Positions 26,137-34,535 of a stretch of 64,000 nt of DNA are shown here, piece by piece. Below the pieces are notes generated by a model that was given only the letters and a program-made list of their open reading frames with translations, made no database searches and had not been told where the DNA came from. A program made the position numbers and the translations under genes. Position 1 is the first letter of the stretch, and every line of letters starts with the position of its first letter. The stretch comes from Pseudomonas sessilinigenes. Its GTDB lineage: Bacteria; Pseudomonadota; Gammaproteobacteria; Pseudomonadales; Pseudomonadaceae. Location of the stretch: the NCBI RefSeq assembly GCF_003850565.1, contig NZ_CP027706.1, forward strand, positions 2,852,001 to 2,916,000. Reading direction: 5' to 3'.

Positions 26137-26173
26137 TAAAAAGTGCCCATGATCGAATAACATCATGGGCACT
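26137..26173 (-). terminator. Intrinsic terminator of the 26199-26549 gene
   Basis: Perfect 12-bp stem AGTGCCCATGAT (26142-26153) with ATCATGGGCACT (26162-26173). A-rich bases on the left become a T-run after the stem on the minus strand. It lies 26 bp after the stop codon of the gene. Confidence 0.85.
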
Positions 26174-26198
26174 CAATAGTTACGAAGTTGCCAGGACC

Positions 26199-26549
26199 TC
26201 AATTGAGCAGGTGCTGGGAAATATCCTTGTAGGTGGCACTGTCAGTGGCGGCCATCAATTGCCGGCCATCCTTGAAGGTGCCGATGAAGGTCACCTCGTT
26301 TTCCGTGCCCGCGATCAGGTAGCCGGCCAGCGCCCCCACCGGGCCCAACAGCATGGCGCCGGCCAGGCCGTAGCCCAGTGCGTCGCGGTTGGTCACAGGG
26401 CTTTCGCTGGCGATTTCCAGGGACTTGAACGCCGATGCCTTGACGTCGACCCCGGCACTGTTGAGCACGGTCTTGAGCCTGAAGGTACCGTGCCGGTATT
26501 CACCGGTGCCTTGCAGGAAATCACCCGATAAAACCTCGATCTTTGCCAT
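26199..26549 (-). CDS. Hypothetical protein with glycine-rich membrane-like segment
   Basis: 116 residues from ATG 26549 with AAGGA 9 bp before it, and a strong terminator right after it. It starts MAKIEVLSGDFLQGTGEYRH, has a central glycine/alanine-rich segment GYGLAGAMLLGPVGALAGYL that resembles a glycine-zipper or membrane helix, and ends in a short helical tail. There is no signal peptide. Unknown family and function, though the conserved-looking signals and terminator make it a real monocistronic gene. Confidence 0.7.
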   Translation of the reverse strand: MAKIEVLSGDFLQGTGEYRHGTFRLKTVLNSAGVDVKASAFKSLEIASESPVTNRDALGYGLAGAMLLGPVGALAGYLIAGTENEVTFIGTFKDGRQLMAATDSATYKDISQHLLN

Positions 26550-26897
26550 GTTGAATCATCCTTATCCAAGCATAACCAGACAGGCCATTGAGCTCGCCGT
26601 CACCGGGAGCGTCAACGGAGTTGCGATGAAGGGCACTACCACCAGTCAGCAGCCCTCGTGCATCCAGCCTCGGCCAGAGCTCCGCTGGCGATGCTGATCC
26701 AAGTCAGGGCTGTGAATGTTTGTAGCAGCCAGCCGACCAGTGCCCTGGGGCTTCCGACCAGCGGTGCGGCCAGCGATGGCAGAAGGGGACGAGCGGTATG
26801 AAGAGCCAGTGTCCGGCCATTACCTTGTGGCGATCCATGACGGTTGTATTACCCTGCGCCACTGATTGTCGTCCGCTCTCGGGTCCCTGGAGTCGCC
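26550..26897. other. Intergenic region
   Basis: 348 bp between divergent genes. I see no credible ORF, hairpin terminator or repeat. It should hold the promoters of the genes starting at 26549 and 26898. Confidence 0.6.
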
Positions 26898-27680
26898 ATG
26901 CCTCGCTTCGCCGCCAACCTCAGCATGCTCTATCCGCAACACGCCTTTCTCGATCGCTTCGCCGCAGCCGCCGCCGATGGCTTTGCCGCCGTGGAATACC
27001 TGTTTCCCTATGAGCATCGCGCCGAGGAGCTCAGGCAGCGCCTGGACGACCACGGCCTGCAGCAAGTGCTGTTCAACGCACCACCGGGGGACTGGGCGGC
27101 AGGGGAGCGCGGCACGGCCTCGCTGCCCGGGCGCGAGCAGGAGTTTCGCGCAGGGTTCGCCCGGGCCCTGGAGTACGCCGCGGTGCTGGGTAATGCACGC
27201 ATCCATGTGATGGCCGGGCTGCTGGCCGACGAAGGCGAGCGGGCCCGGCACCATGGGGTCTACCTGGAGAACCTGGCCCATGCCTGCGCCCGGGCCGCCG
27301 AGGCGGGCATCACGGTATTGGTGGAGCCGATCAACACCCGGGACATGCCGGGGTTTTTCCTCACCCGCCAGGACCAGGCCCAGGCCATCTGCCGCGAAGT
27401 AGGGGCCGACAATCTCAAGGTGCAGTTCGACTGCTACCACTGCCAGATCGTCGAGGGTGACGTGGCCACCAAGTTGCGCCGCGACCTGGCGGGCATCGGC
27501 CATATCCAGGTCGCCGGGGTGCCGGAGCGCCATGAACCGGACCAGGGCGAGTTGCATTACCCCTACCTGTTCCAGTGGCTGGATGAGCTGGGTTATGCCG
27601 GCTGGGTCGGTTGCGAGTACCGGCCCCGGGGCGACACCAGCGCCGGCCTGCAATGGCTGCGGGACTGGCAGGCGCGTTGA
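26898..27680 (+). CDS. Hydroxypyruvate isomerase / 2-oxo-tetronate isomerase family TIM barrel
   Basis: 260 residues from ATG 26898 (the frame is open further upstream but TGGAG precedes this ATG). It is an AP-endonuclease-2-type TIM barrel: [25 protein letters not shown], the metal-binding [14 protein letters not shown] and [13 protein letters not shown], and a C-terminal [14 protein letters not shown]. Hyi interconverts hydroxypyruvate and tartronate semialdehyde; OtnI isomerises 2-oxo-tetronates. These two cannot be told apart here because no glyoxylate carboligase or other otn gene is adjacent. It stands alone, convergent with a zinc-ribbon gene. Confidence 0.85.
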   Translation: MPRFAANLSMLYPQHAFLDRFAAAAADGFAAVEYLFPYEHRAEELRQRLDDHGLQQVLFNAPPGDWAAGERGTASLPGREQEFRAGFARALEYAAVLGNARIHVMAGLLADEGERARHHGVYLENLAHACARAAEAGITVLVEPINTRDMPGFFLTRQDQAQAICREVGADNLKVQFDCYHCQIVEGDVATKLRRDLAGIGHIQVAGVPERHEPDQGELHYPYLFQWLDELGYAGWVGCEYRPRGDTSAGLQWLRDWQAR

Positions 27681-27694
27681 TGCATTGGCCCTGG

Positions 27695-27964
27695 CTAGGG
27701 GCAGAAGGGGCAGTACAGGTTGTCCAGGAAGTCATCGCTGTGGATGTTCGCGTCCAGGACCTGCACCACCACCGGGCCGTGGCGCGGGCACTCCAGCACT
27801 TGCCCGGCGCCGCTGCGGGCGGGCTGTTCTGCGCTGAATTCGTTGCAGCCGCACCAGGGGCACTTTTGCAGGGGTTGTTCGTGCTGCCCGAGGATCGCCA
27901 GTGTCCAGCCGCAGCCGGTGCAGTTCAGGCGGTGAAGGGCGCGGGCAGGGGTGAAGGTGGGCAT
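27695..27964 (-). CDS. Small zinc-ribbon protein
   Basis: 89 residues from ATG 27964 with AAGGA 7-8 bp before it. It has three CXXC-like pairs (NCTGCGW, CPWCGC and YCPFCP) and a single CPRHG, a zinc-ribbon arrangement for one or two zinc ions. There is no signal peptide. It follows the 197-residue CXXC protein after a 22-bp gap, so the two may form one unit. Family unknown. Zinc ribbons bind nucleic acid or protein; nothing here narrows the choice. Confidence 0.65.
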   Translation of the reverse strand: MPTFTPARALHRLNCTGCGWTLAILGQHEQPLQKCPWCGCNEFSAEQPARSGAGQVLECPRHGPVVVQVLDANIHSDDFLDNLYCPFCP

Positions 27965-27986
27965 CGATGGTTCCTTGGCAGGGTAC

Positions 27987-28580
27987 TCAGGCGCGGTTCA
28001 GCAGCCGCTTGAGCAGGCGGGTCAGCGGTTCCCGGGCCTTGCGGCTCTTGAACGGCGAAGGGATGTGTCGCAAGAAGTGCTGCCAGGGATAACCCCCCGG
28101 ATCGCGCCGGGTGGACAGCAGGTAATCGTGCAGGGCCAGGGCCGACTCCCGGTGGTAGGCCCACAGCAACTGGCCCCTGTATGGCACGCCGTAATAAGCC
28201 TCGGTTGGCCAGTTCAGTGCATGCCTGGCCTGGTAATCGCAGTGCGGGCAACTGACCGAGCCATGGTCCAGGCTGTGCTGGCGGTAGCCGTGGCGCGGTT
28301 GTCGCCATTGCTCGGCGCGATAGCCCTCGGGCAGCTGTCCCAGGCTTTGCAACGGGTCGCCATGCAGGCCGGGATAGTACAGGGCGTAGTGGCGGTAGTG
28401 GCCGCAGCTGTCCTGGGGGCGCCAGTATTCCAGCAACGGATGGGCCTGGAACCAGGGCACGTCGGCCTTGCGCTCGATGCTCACCGCCACCAGGAATTCG
28501 AAGTCGGCCTGGCCTGCGCATTGGGGGCAGGCCAGTGCCAGTTGGTGGGGCATGGGGTGGTACTGATAGAGGCCGGTCAT
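27987..28580 (-). CDS. Uncharacterised protein with two CXXC motifs
   Basis: 197 residues from ATG 28580. CXXC pairs at about residues 18-21 (ACPQCAG) and 109-112 (SCPHCDY) could bind one zinc. Aromatic and histidine content is high (HYRHYALYYPG). The C-terminus is basic (FKSRKAREPLTRLLKRLL), which may contact RNA or membrane. The ribosome site is weak, and the start lies 7 bp after the stop of the upstream binding-protein gene, which argues for translation from the same mRNA. No known family recognised. Confidence 0.65.
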   Translation of the reverse strand: MTGLYQYHPMPHQLALACPQCAGQADFEFLVAVSIERKADVPWFQAHPLLEYWRPQDSCGHYRHYALYYPGLHGDPLQSLGQLPEGYRAEQWRQPRHGYRQHSLDHGSVSCPHCDYQARHALNWPTEAYYGVPYRGQLLWAYHRESALALHDYLLSTRRDPGGYPWQHFLRHIPSPFKSRKAREPLTRLLKRLLNRA

Positions 28581-28587
28581 GCTCGGT

Positions 28588-29325
28588 TCAATCGGTCGAT
28601 GTGCGTGGGCGGTCGATCTTCCAGCGCTGCTTGAGCCGTTGCAAGCTGCCATCGCGCTCCATCGCCTCCAGGGCCTGCTGCCAGCGGGCGACCTGGGCCG
28701 GGTCGACCTTGGGCGAGAAGGCGATATAGGCATCCTGGTGCATCAGCGGGATCTGGTAGCGCAGCTGTTCCAGCCCCATGCCTTGCTCGGCGGCGAAGGT
28801 GCCGACGCTCATGGTGTCGGCGACCACGTACTGCACGCGGCCGACCTGCAGCAGGCGCATCATGATTTCCGGGCTGTCCACGCCCCACAGGTTGGCCAGG
28901 CCCTGTTGCCGGAGGAAGCTGTAGACCAGCCATTTGCGCGGTACGGCGATCTGGCCTTGGGTCTGCTGCAGGTCGGCCACTGGCGTGGTGTCGCTGCTGC
29001 GACTGTAGAGCGCGGTCTCGGTCTGCATCAAAGGCCCGACCCACTGGTAGCGGGTTTCGCGCTCGGCGGTGCGCAGGATGGTGAACACCGCGGTATCGGC
29101 TTCCTCGCTGGCATCGCGCAGGGCCCGCAGCATTGGCCGTTGCTGGATCTGCACGGAGTCGCCGCTGCGTTGCGCCAGGGCCTGCACCACATCGACGCCG
29201 AAACCCGCCATGTGCTCGCCCTGCTGGAAGTGCAGCGGTGGGTGGTTGTCGGTCAGCATGCGCAGCGGCTCTGCGCTGGCCGCAAGGCTCAACAGGGACA
29301 GCATGGCTCCCAGCACCCAGTTCAT
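28588..29325 (-). CDS. Periplasmic binding protein, amino-acid type (SBP_bac_3), no partner transporter
   Basis: 245 residues from ATG 29325. Signal peptide MNWVLGAMLSLLSLAASA, cleaved before EPLR. The mature protein has the type 2 periplasmic fold with the usual start (RMLTDNHPPLHFQ, GFGVDVVQALAQRSG) and GPLMQTETALYSRS. Pseudomonas has many such lone proteins, which may bind amino acids or act with sensor kinases or chemoreceptors. No permease or ATPase is adjacent. It begins a likely three-gene leftward unit with the CXXC protein and zinc ribbon. Ligand unknown. Confidence 0.8.
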   Translation of the reverse strand: MNWVLGAMLSLLSLAASAEPLRMLTDNHPPLHFQQGEHMAGFGVDVVQALAQRSGDSVQIQQRPMLRALRDASEEADTAVFTILRTAERETRYQWVGPLMQTETALYSRSSDTTPVADLQQTQGQIAVPRKWLVYSFLRQQGLANLWGVDSPEIMMRLLQVGRVQYVVADTMSVGTFAAEQGMGLEQLRYQIPLMHQDAYIAFSPKVDPAQVARWQQALEAMERDGSLQRLKQRWKIDRPRTSTD

Positions 29326-29511
29326 CGCACACCTTGAGCACAAAAGAGCAGAGCTTAGTACGCGAGGATGCGGGCTGTCGCAGAAAATCCCAGGTATTTC
29401 CAGCTCTCGCGCCATCTGCCGGGGCGCCGGGGACAAGCCAGCACGCCAGCGTCGCCAGCGCTCGTGCCCCAGGAGTATGCTGCGCGCCATTTGCACCATG
29501 GACGCTAACCA

Positions 29512-30543
29512 ATGCCCCGATCCTCGTTCACCTCCCTGCGGGCCGCAGGGCTGTTGTGCCTGGCCCTGGCCTGTGCCCCGACCGCCCTGGCCGCGGGCCT
29601 GGCTTGCGCCAAGGCCGCCACCGCCAGCGAAAAGGCGATTTGCGCCGATCCCTATACCTTGCAACTGGATAGCCGACTGGCCAGTGCCTGGACTACGGCC
29701 CTGGCCCAGTCCAGGGAGCCCAAGGCCCTGCGCCGGGCCCAACGCCAGTGGCTCCAGGAGCGCGATGGCTGCCAGGCCAACCTGGCCTGCCTGCGCGGCA
29801 CCTACCAGAGTCGCCTGCTGGAGCTGCCTTTTGTGAATGTGCCGTTCGCCTGGCAGGGCACCTGGCAGCGGGTGTCCACCAGCCCGTACTTTGCCGGTGA
29901 GCTGTTTATCCGCCGCCTGGCCCAGGACCGCCTGGATTTCGAGATCTCCGGCATGGGCGGCGCCAACTCCGGGGCCTTGCAGGGCGAGGCGCGGATCCAG
30001 GGCAAGGAGGCGCACTATGCGGTGGAGGGTTGCAGCCTGGTTTTTCGCGCCCGCGATGGCCTGCTGGAGGTGGACCAGGAAGGCGAGTCCTATGCCTGCG
30101 GGGCGGGCAGCGGGGTGAACTACAGCGGCCGCTACGTGGCCTCCAAGGGTGAACTGAAGCTGCACTACGACCTGCTGGGCACGGCGCTGGTGCATACCGA
30201 GGAGGAAGATCGCCAGGCCCGCCTACTGCTGGGCGCTGACTACCAGACCCTGCTCGACAGCGGCTCGGTGTTCATCGAACAGCATTCGGCCGAGCTGCCA
30301 GACGCCCAGGTCACCCAGATGTGGCTGCGCGGGGTGGCGAATACCAATGCCGCGATCTTCCTGCGTGGGCCGCAGGGCCAGCTGTGGACCGCCATGCTGG
30401 TGGTGCAGGGGCCTGCGGACGAGGTGCGGGTGCGCTACTACAGCAACGTGCCGGAGTGGAAGCACAGCCTGCCGGACGTGGTGCAGGCGTGGTACGAAGA
30501 GCGCACCAAGGGCAAGCGCCTGGCGCTGGACATGATGCCCTGA
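29512..30543 (+). CDS. Secreted LprI-like (DUF1311) protein with long C-terminal domain
   Basis: 343 residues from ATG 29512. Signal peptide (LRAAGLLCLALACAPTALA) is cleaved before AGLACAK. Residues about 27-100 match the LprI N-terminal DUF1311 pattern: ACAKAATASEKAICADPYT, a QRQWLQERDGCQ helix and CLRGTYQSRL, with four cysteines that probably form two disulfides. Such domains occur in proteins that inhibit lysozyme. The C-terminal two-thirds, rich in beta-strand, is unlike anything I recognise. Divergent from the binding-protein gene. Periplasmic or outer-membrane location is inferred. Confidence 0.75.
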   Translation: MPRSSFTSLRAAGLLCLALACAPTALAAGLACAKAATASEKAICADPYTLQLDSRLASAWTTALAQSREPKALRRAQRQWLQERDGCQANLACLRGTYQSRLLELPFVNVPFAWQGTWQRVSTSPYFAGELFIRRLAQDRLDFEISGMGGANSGALQGEARIQGKEAHYAVEGCSLVFRARDGLLEVDQEGESYACGAGSGVNYSGRYVASKGELKLHYDLLGTALVHTEEEDRQARLLLGADYQTLLDSGSVFIEQHSAELPDAQVTQMWLRGVANTNAAIFLRGPQGQLWTAMLVVQGPADEVRVRYYSNVPEWKHSLPDVVQAWYEERTKGKRLALDMMP

Positions 30544-30686
30544 CCCGGCGCCCTGGAATTTACGCGTCGGGATGCTGAAGCCTGTTCGCGCAACTGCTAG
30601 AGTCTCGCCCCTGGCAGGCGGGGACACCCGGTCCTGGCGGACAAATTCCAGCGGTTGGTGACGCGAAGCCCGCGAGAGCGTCTACG

Positions 30687-30698
30687 ACTTGTGCAAGT
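30687..30698. promoter_or_regulatory. Short palindrome upstream of fabV
   Basis: ACTTG-TG-CAAGT, 55 bp before the fabV ATG. It could be an operator but is short enough to be chance. Confidence 0.25.
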
Positions 30699-30753
30699 GA
30701 CACTGCCGCCGCCGTCATCGGCGCCTGGCACATTTGAAATTGGGAGAATCTGT

Positions 30754-31950
30754 ATGGTCATCAAACCCCGCGTTCGCGGCTTTATCTGTGTGACGACCCA
30801 CCCGGTCGGCTGTGAGGCCAACGTCAAGCAACAGATCGATTACGTCACCCAGCAGGGCGCCATCGACGCAGGGCCGAAGAACGTACTGGTCCTCGGCGCT
30901 TCCACCGGCTATGGCCTGGCTGCGCGGATCACTGCAGCCTTCGGCTGTGGCGCCAATACCCTGGGCGTGTTCTTCGAGCGCGGCAGCGTCGACGGCAAGC
31001 TGGGCACCGCCGGCTGGTACAACAGCGCGGCGTTCCACAAGTTCGCCGAAGAAAAGGGCCTGTACGCCAAGAGCATCAACGGCGACGCCTTCTCCGATGC
31101 GGTCAAGGCCGAAACCATCGAGACCATCAAGCGCGACCTGGGCAAGATCGACCTGGTGGTCTACAGCCTGGCCGCCCCGCGCCGCACCCACCCCAAGACC
31201 GGTGAAGTGCTGAGCTCGACCCTCAAGCCCCTGGGCAAGTCCGTGACCCTGCGCGGCGTCGACACCGACAAGGAAATCGTCAAGGAAACCACCCTGCAAC
31301 CTGCGACCCAGGAAGAGATCGACGGCACCGTGGCGGTCATGGGTGGCGAAGACTGGCAGATGTGGATCGATGCCCTGCACGAGGCCGGCGTCCTGGCCGA
31401 AGGCGCCAAGACCACCGCCTTCACCTACCTGGGCGAGAAGCTGACCCACGACATCTACTGGAACGGCTCCATCGGCGAAGCCAAGAAGGACCTGGACCAG
31501 AAGGTCATCGGCATTCGCAAGGAACTCTCGGACCTGGGCGGCGATGCCCGGGTATCGGTGCTCAAGGCCGTGGTGACCCAGGCCAGCTCGGCAATCCCGA
31601 TCATGCCGCTGTACCTGTCGCTGCTGTTCAAGGTGATGAAGGAGCAGGGCAGCCACGAAGGTTGCATCGAGCAGGTCTACGGCCTGTACAAGGACAGCCT
31701 GTACAACCCGAACCCGATCATCGACGAAGAAGGCCGCCTGCGCGCCGACTACAAGGAGCTGCAACCTGAGGTCCAGGACCGCGTGAAGCAGCTGTGGGAC
31801 GAAGTCACCAGCGAGAACCTGTACCAGCTGACCGACTTCGCCGGCTACAAGCAGGAGTTCCTGCGCCTGTTCGGTTTCGAGATCGACGGTGTCGACTACG
31901 AAGCCGATGTCGATCCGGACGTGAAGATCGACAAGCTGGTCCAGCTGTAA
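30754..31950 (+). CDS. fabV: Enoyl-ACP reductase FabV (trans-2-enoyl-CoA reductase)
   Basis: 398 residues from ATG 30754 with GGGAGA before it; typical length for FabV. It has the NAD-binding [16 protein letters not shown], the [18 protein letters not shown] stretch, and the catalytic pair Y235 and K244 (Y-X8-K in [13 protein letters not shown]), as in characterised FabV. It reduces the enoyl-ACP double bond in the last step of each fatty-acid elongation cycle, and confers resistance to triclosan because it lacks the FabI binding mode. It is a single-gene unit with a hairpin after it. In Pseudomonas it often coexists with FabI. Confidence 0.95.
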   Translation: MVIKPRVRGFICVTTHPVGCEANVKQQIDYVTQQGAIDAGPKNVLVLGASTGYGLAARITAAFGCGANTLGVFFERGSVDGKLGTAGWYNSAAFHKFAEEKGLYAKSINGDAFSDAVKAETIETIKRDLGKIDLVVYSLAAPRRTHPKTGEVLSSTLKPLGKSVTLRGVDTDKEIVKETTLQPATQEEIDGTVAVMGGEDWQMWIDALHEAGVLAEGAKTTAFTYLGEKLTHDIYWNGSIGEAKKDLDQKVIGIRKELSDLGGDARVSVLKAVVTQASSAIPIMPLYLSLLFKVMKEQGSHEGCIEQVYGLYKDSLYNPNPIIDEEGRLRADYKELQPEVQDRVKQLWDEVTSENLYQLTDFAGYKQEFLRLFGFEIDGVDYEADVDPDVKIDKLVQL

Positions 31951-31970
31951 CCGCACTGCCCGCGTGACCC

Positions 31971-31996
31971 AACGCCCCTCCATCGTGAGGGGCGTT
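31971..31996. terminator. Hairpin between fabV and a convergent thioesterase gene
   Basis: AACGCCCCTC (31971-31980) and GAGGGGCGTT (31987-31996), a perfect 10-bp stem with a 6-base loop. The T-run is weak on either side. Convergent gene ends on both sides make a shared terminator likely. Confidence 0.65.
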
Positions 31997-32008
31997 GTCG
32001 TTCATGGC

Positions 32009-32449
32009 TCAGGCCAGCTTCACGTTCATGGTGATCTGCGCGGTGAACACCGCTTGCTCCTGGCCATCGAAGGCCGTCACCGCCACCACCTTGTCCCCGG
32101 CGCTGGACCAGTCCACCGCGCTGCCGTCGGCCACTGCCCGGATATCGCCCTTGGCCTTGGCCAGGTAGGCCACGGTCATGCCCTTGGGAATCCACCGCGC
32201 ACCGGCGGGAATCGACACATCGGTCATGACCCCGGCCGCCAGTTCGGCGGCATTGCACAGGGCGATGGCGTGCACCGTACCCAGGTGGTTGGTGATTTCC
32301 CGGCGAAACGGCACCCGCACCTGGCAGTGGCCGGCCTGTAACTCATCGATCAAGGGCGTGATGCTGGAGAAGTAGGGCGCCATCTGGCAGGCCATCTGGG
32401 TGAATTTTTCCGCCCCGGCGGCGTTGAACATGCTCAGAACCTGGCTCAT
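32009..32449 (-). CDS. Hotdog-fold thioesterase-like protein (DUF4442)
   Basis: 146 residues from ATG 32449. It has the hotdog core with VRVPFRREITNHLGTVHAIA and CNAAELAAG, similar to DUF4442 and PaaI-type thioesterases. These cleave acyl-CoA or acyl-ACP thioesters, and the NHLGTVHA loop suits a catalytic-site helix. The gene is divergent from a TetR regulator over a long perfect palindrome and a MITE-like repeat, so I infer regulation by that TetR protein, perhaps in response to an acyl compound. The substrate is unknown. Confidence 0.75.
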   Translation of the reverse strand: MSQVLSMFNAAGAEKFTQMACQMAPYFSSITPLIDELQAGHCQVRVPFRREITNHLGTVHAIALCNAAELAAGVMTDVSIPAGARWIPKGMTVAYLAKAKGDIRAVADGSAVDWSSAGDKVVAVTAFDGQEQAVFTAQITMNVKLA

Positions 32450-32480
32450 GGAAATGCCTCGCTGTGGTAGGGGGAACAGG

Positions 32481-32523
32481 TTTTACAGAATAATATTCTG
32501 TAAAAGAACAATATTCGGTAAAA
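32481..32523. promoter_or_regulatory. 25-bp perfect palindrome plus half-site, candidate TetR operator
   Basis: Arms TTTTACAGAATA (32481-32492) and TATTCTGTAAAA (32494-32505) flank a single A. A direct copy of the right arm with one change, TATTCGGTAAAA, is at 32512-32523, 18 bp on. The element lies next to the thioesterase start at 32449 and upstream of the TetR gene at 32758. Confidence 0.65.
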
Positions 32524-32551
32524 AGAAAACCTGTCAAGCTATGAGCCTTGG

Positions 32552-32706
32552 CAGGCCGTTGAACAACGTAGGCGAGGCAGTCAGCGCAAGGCAAAAACAG
32601 GCGAAAAGCGCAGTTTACGAGTGGTAAATGAGCATTTTGACCGGGCTGGCGCACCAGCTTGTTTTTAACGCAGCGAGGGCAACGCAGGTAGTTTTCAAAC
32701 GGCCTG
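32552..32706. mobile_element. MITE-like inverted-repeat element
   Basis: 155 bp flanked by perfect 9-bp terminal repeats: CAGGCCGTT (32552-32560) and AACGGCCTG (32698-32706); similarity continues inward (GAACAAC against the complement of GTTTTCAAAC). I recall close copies as a repeated element in many Pseudomonas genomes. It encodes nothing. Confidence 0.6.
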
Positions 32707-32757
32707 TTAGGCTCGTGCCTGCCCCATCCATTGACCCTGCAAGGAGCCAGATCCCCC

Positions 32758-33375
32758 ATGCCGGATACCGATCTGCTGGAACGCTGCTACCCGGGCCGTC
32801 GCGCCGAACTCAAGCGCACCATCCTCCAGCAGGCCCTGGGCTGCTTTAACCGGCTGGGCCTGGAGGCCACCACCATCGAGATGATTCGTGCCGAATGCGA
32901 GACCAGCGTCGGCGCCATCTATCACCACTTCACTCACAAGGAAGGCCTGGTCGCCGCGCTGTTCTTCACCGCCCTGGACGACCAGGCGCAATTGCGCGAC
33001 AGCTACCTGGCCCAGGCGCAGACCCTGGAGCAGGGCGTCCAGGCCCTGGTGCACAGCTATGTGGATTGGGTCGACGCCCAGCCGGAGTGGGCGCGGTTCC
33101 AGTTCCATGCACGCTTTGCCGTGACCCGTGGGCCCTTCAGTGAGGAGTTGGCCGAGCGCAACCGCACGCGCAACCGCAGCTTGCTGGAGTGGCTCAAGGC
33201 GCGTTCGGCGTCGGACGCTTTGCCGGCCATCCCGGCCGAACTGCTACCGTCGTTGATCATCGGCCAGGCCGAGAGCTATTGCCGGGCCTGGTTGTCCGGG
33301 CGGGTCCAGGGGCGTCCCCGCGAGTACCGCGAGCACTTGGCCGCTGCGGCCTGGCGCTCCCTCGCCGGCCTGTAG
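32758..33375 (+). CDS. TetR/AcrR-family regulator
   Basis: 205 residues from ATG 32758, AAGGAG about 11 bp before it. Residues about 17-64 carry the helix-turn-helix (TILQQALGCFNRLGLEATT then AECETSVGAIYHHF). The rest is a helical ligand domain with an aromatic-rich stretch (WVDAQPEWARFQFHARF). Divergent from the hotdog thioesterase gene with a near-25-bp palindrome between, so auto- and cross-regulation are likely. Ligand unknown. Confidence 0.85.
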   Translation: MPDTDLLERCYPGRRAELKRTILQQALGCFNRLGLEATTIEMIRAECETSVGAIYHHFTHKEGLVAALFFTALDDQAQLRDSYLAQAQTLEQGVQALVHSYVDWVDAQPEWARFQFHARFAVTRGPFSEELAERNRTRNRSLLEWLKARSASDALPAIPAELLPSLIIGQAESYCRAWLSGRVQGRPREYREHLAAAAWRSLAGL

Positions 33376-33458
33376 CAGGCGCAAGTGCGCAAGATTGTTC
33401 AAGCCAGGACCGGCAGTAGCTGGCACAGTCCGGGTCCATCATTTGCGTGCGGGGTTCC

Positions 33459-34157
33459 ATGTCCAGCGTTCTTCTACCGCGCGCCGCCTTCATCCGCGGC
33501 GCCATCGCCATCGTGCCCTTGTCCCTGGCCACCGCGCCCTGGGGCTTGCTGGCCGGTTCCATGGCCATCGAGGCCAATCTCTCGCCGTTGCAGGCCCAGG
33601 GCCTGTCGGGCATCGTGTTCGCCGGTGCCGCGCAGCTGGTGGCCATCGGCATGCTAAAGGGCGGGGCGGGGATCTTCTCGATCCTGCTGACCACCTTGCT
33701 GCTCACCTCCCAGCACCTGCTGTATGGCATGAGCATGCGGTCGGTGATCGCGCCGTTGCCGGGGCGCTGGCGCCTGGGCCTGGGCTTTCTGCTCACCGAC
33801 GAGCTGTTCGCCCTCACCAGCGCCCACGACAAGCAGCAGTTCGACCGCTGGTATGCCCTGGGCGTGGGCCTGACCTTCTACGTGGCCTGGAACCTGTTCA
33901 CCCTGCTGGGCATCGTGCTCGGCAAGAGCATTCCGGGGCTTGAACACCTGGGGCTGGACTTCTCCATCGCCGCCACCTTCATCGCCTTGATCACCCCCCT
34001 GGTGCGCAATGTGCCGACCGTGGTCTGCGTCGCGGTGTCGTTGTTCTGCTCGGTGCTGTTGAGCTACTGGCAGTGGGGCTCGGCCCTGGTGATCTCGGGC
34101 CTGGCGGGCATGACCGCGGGTTTTGTCTGCAACAAGCTGTATCGGGGGCGCGCATGA
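33459..34157 (+). CDS. azlC: AzlC-family branched-chain amino-acid exporter, large subunit
   Basis: 232 residues from ATG 33459. Hydrophobic with about 5-6 membrane helices; the motif FIRGAIAIVPLSLATAPWG and VFAGAAQLVAIGML is the AzlC/YgaZ signature. With AzlD/YgaH it exports branched-chain amino acids such as valine or their analogues. The stop overlaps the next start by 4 bp (ATGA), so both subunits are translationally coupled. No regulator of the BrnQ/Lrp type is adjacent. A GTG at 33447 is a possible alternative start. Confidence 0.88.
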   Translation: MSSVLLPRAAFIRGAIAIVPLSLATAPWGLLAGSMAIEANLSPLQAQGLSGIVFAGAAQLVAIGMLKGGAGIFSILLTTLLLTSQHLLYGMSMRSVIAPLPGRWRLGLGFLLTDELFALTSAHDKQQFDRWYALGVGLTFYVAWNLFTLLGIVLGKSIPGLEHLGLDFSIAATFIALITPLVRNVPTVVCVAVSLFCSVLLSYWQWGSALVISGLAGMTAGFVCNKLYRGRA

Positions 34158-34468
34158 TGGTCTGGGCAGTGATTTTCGGCATGGGCCTGCTGGTCTTCCT
34201 CAACCGCTACGTGTTCCTCGAACCGCGCCTGCCGCTGCGCTTGAGCAGCAATGCGCGGCAGTTCCTCGGTTTCGCCGTGCCGGGCATGCTCACTGCGATC
34301 TGCGGGCCGATCGTGTTCATGCCCGAGCACCAGTTGAACCTGCGGCTGGACAACCCCTATCTGCTCAGCTCCCTGGTGGCCATCGTGCTGGTGATCTACA
34401 CCCGCAACACCTTGCTCAGCATGCTGTTGAGCATGGGCTTCTTTTTTCTCTTGCGCTGGTGGCTGTAG
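34154..34468 (+). CDS. azlD: AzlD-family small membrane partner of AzlC
   Basis: 104 residues, ATG at 34154 overlapping the azlC stop (a second ATG is at 34157). Four hydrophobic helices, GMGLLVFLNRYVFLEP at the start and IVLVIYTRNTLLSMLLSMG near the end. AzlD/YgaH proteins form the small half of the branched-chain amino-acid exporter. It ends the azlCD operon. Confidence 0.85.
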   Translation: MMVWAVIFGMGLLVFLNRYVFLEPRLPLRLSSNARQFLGFAVPGMLTAICGPIVFMPEHQLNLRLDNPYLLSSLVAIVLVIYTRNTLLSMLLSMGFFFLLRWWL

Positions 34469-34535
34469 CGGCCGATTGCGGTAGCCTGGGCACCTTTGGG
34501 CCCAGGCGGCCCACCCACCGCAACGGAAGCACTGG

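Larger units (their letters stand above)
25788..26198. other. Intergenic region with two intrinsic terminators and a possible small RNA
   Basis: 411 bp with no convincing ORF. It contains a hairpin with an A-run at 25976-25998 and one at 26137-26173, both terminators for leftward transcripts. Between them, 26000-26140 on the minus strand has no gene, which raises the possibility of a small RNA. Confidence 0.5.
32450..32757. other. Intergenic region with operator and repeat element
   Basis: 308 bp. It holds the palindrome at 32481-32505, a half-site copy at 32512-32523 and the 155-bp inverted-repeat element at 32552-32706. I find no gene. AAGGAG at 32740 serves the TetR ATG. Confidence 0.7.
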
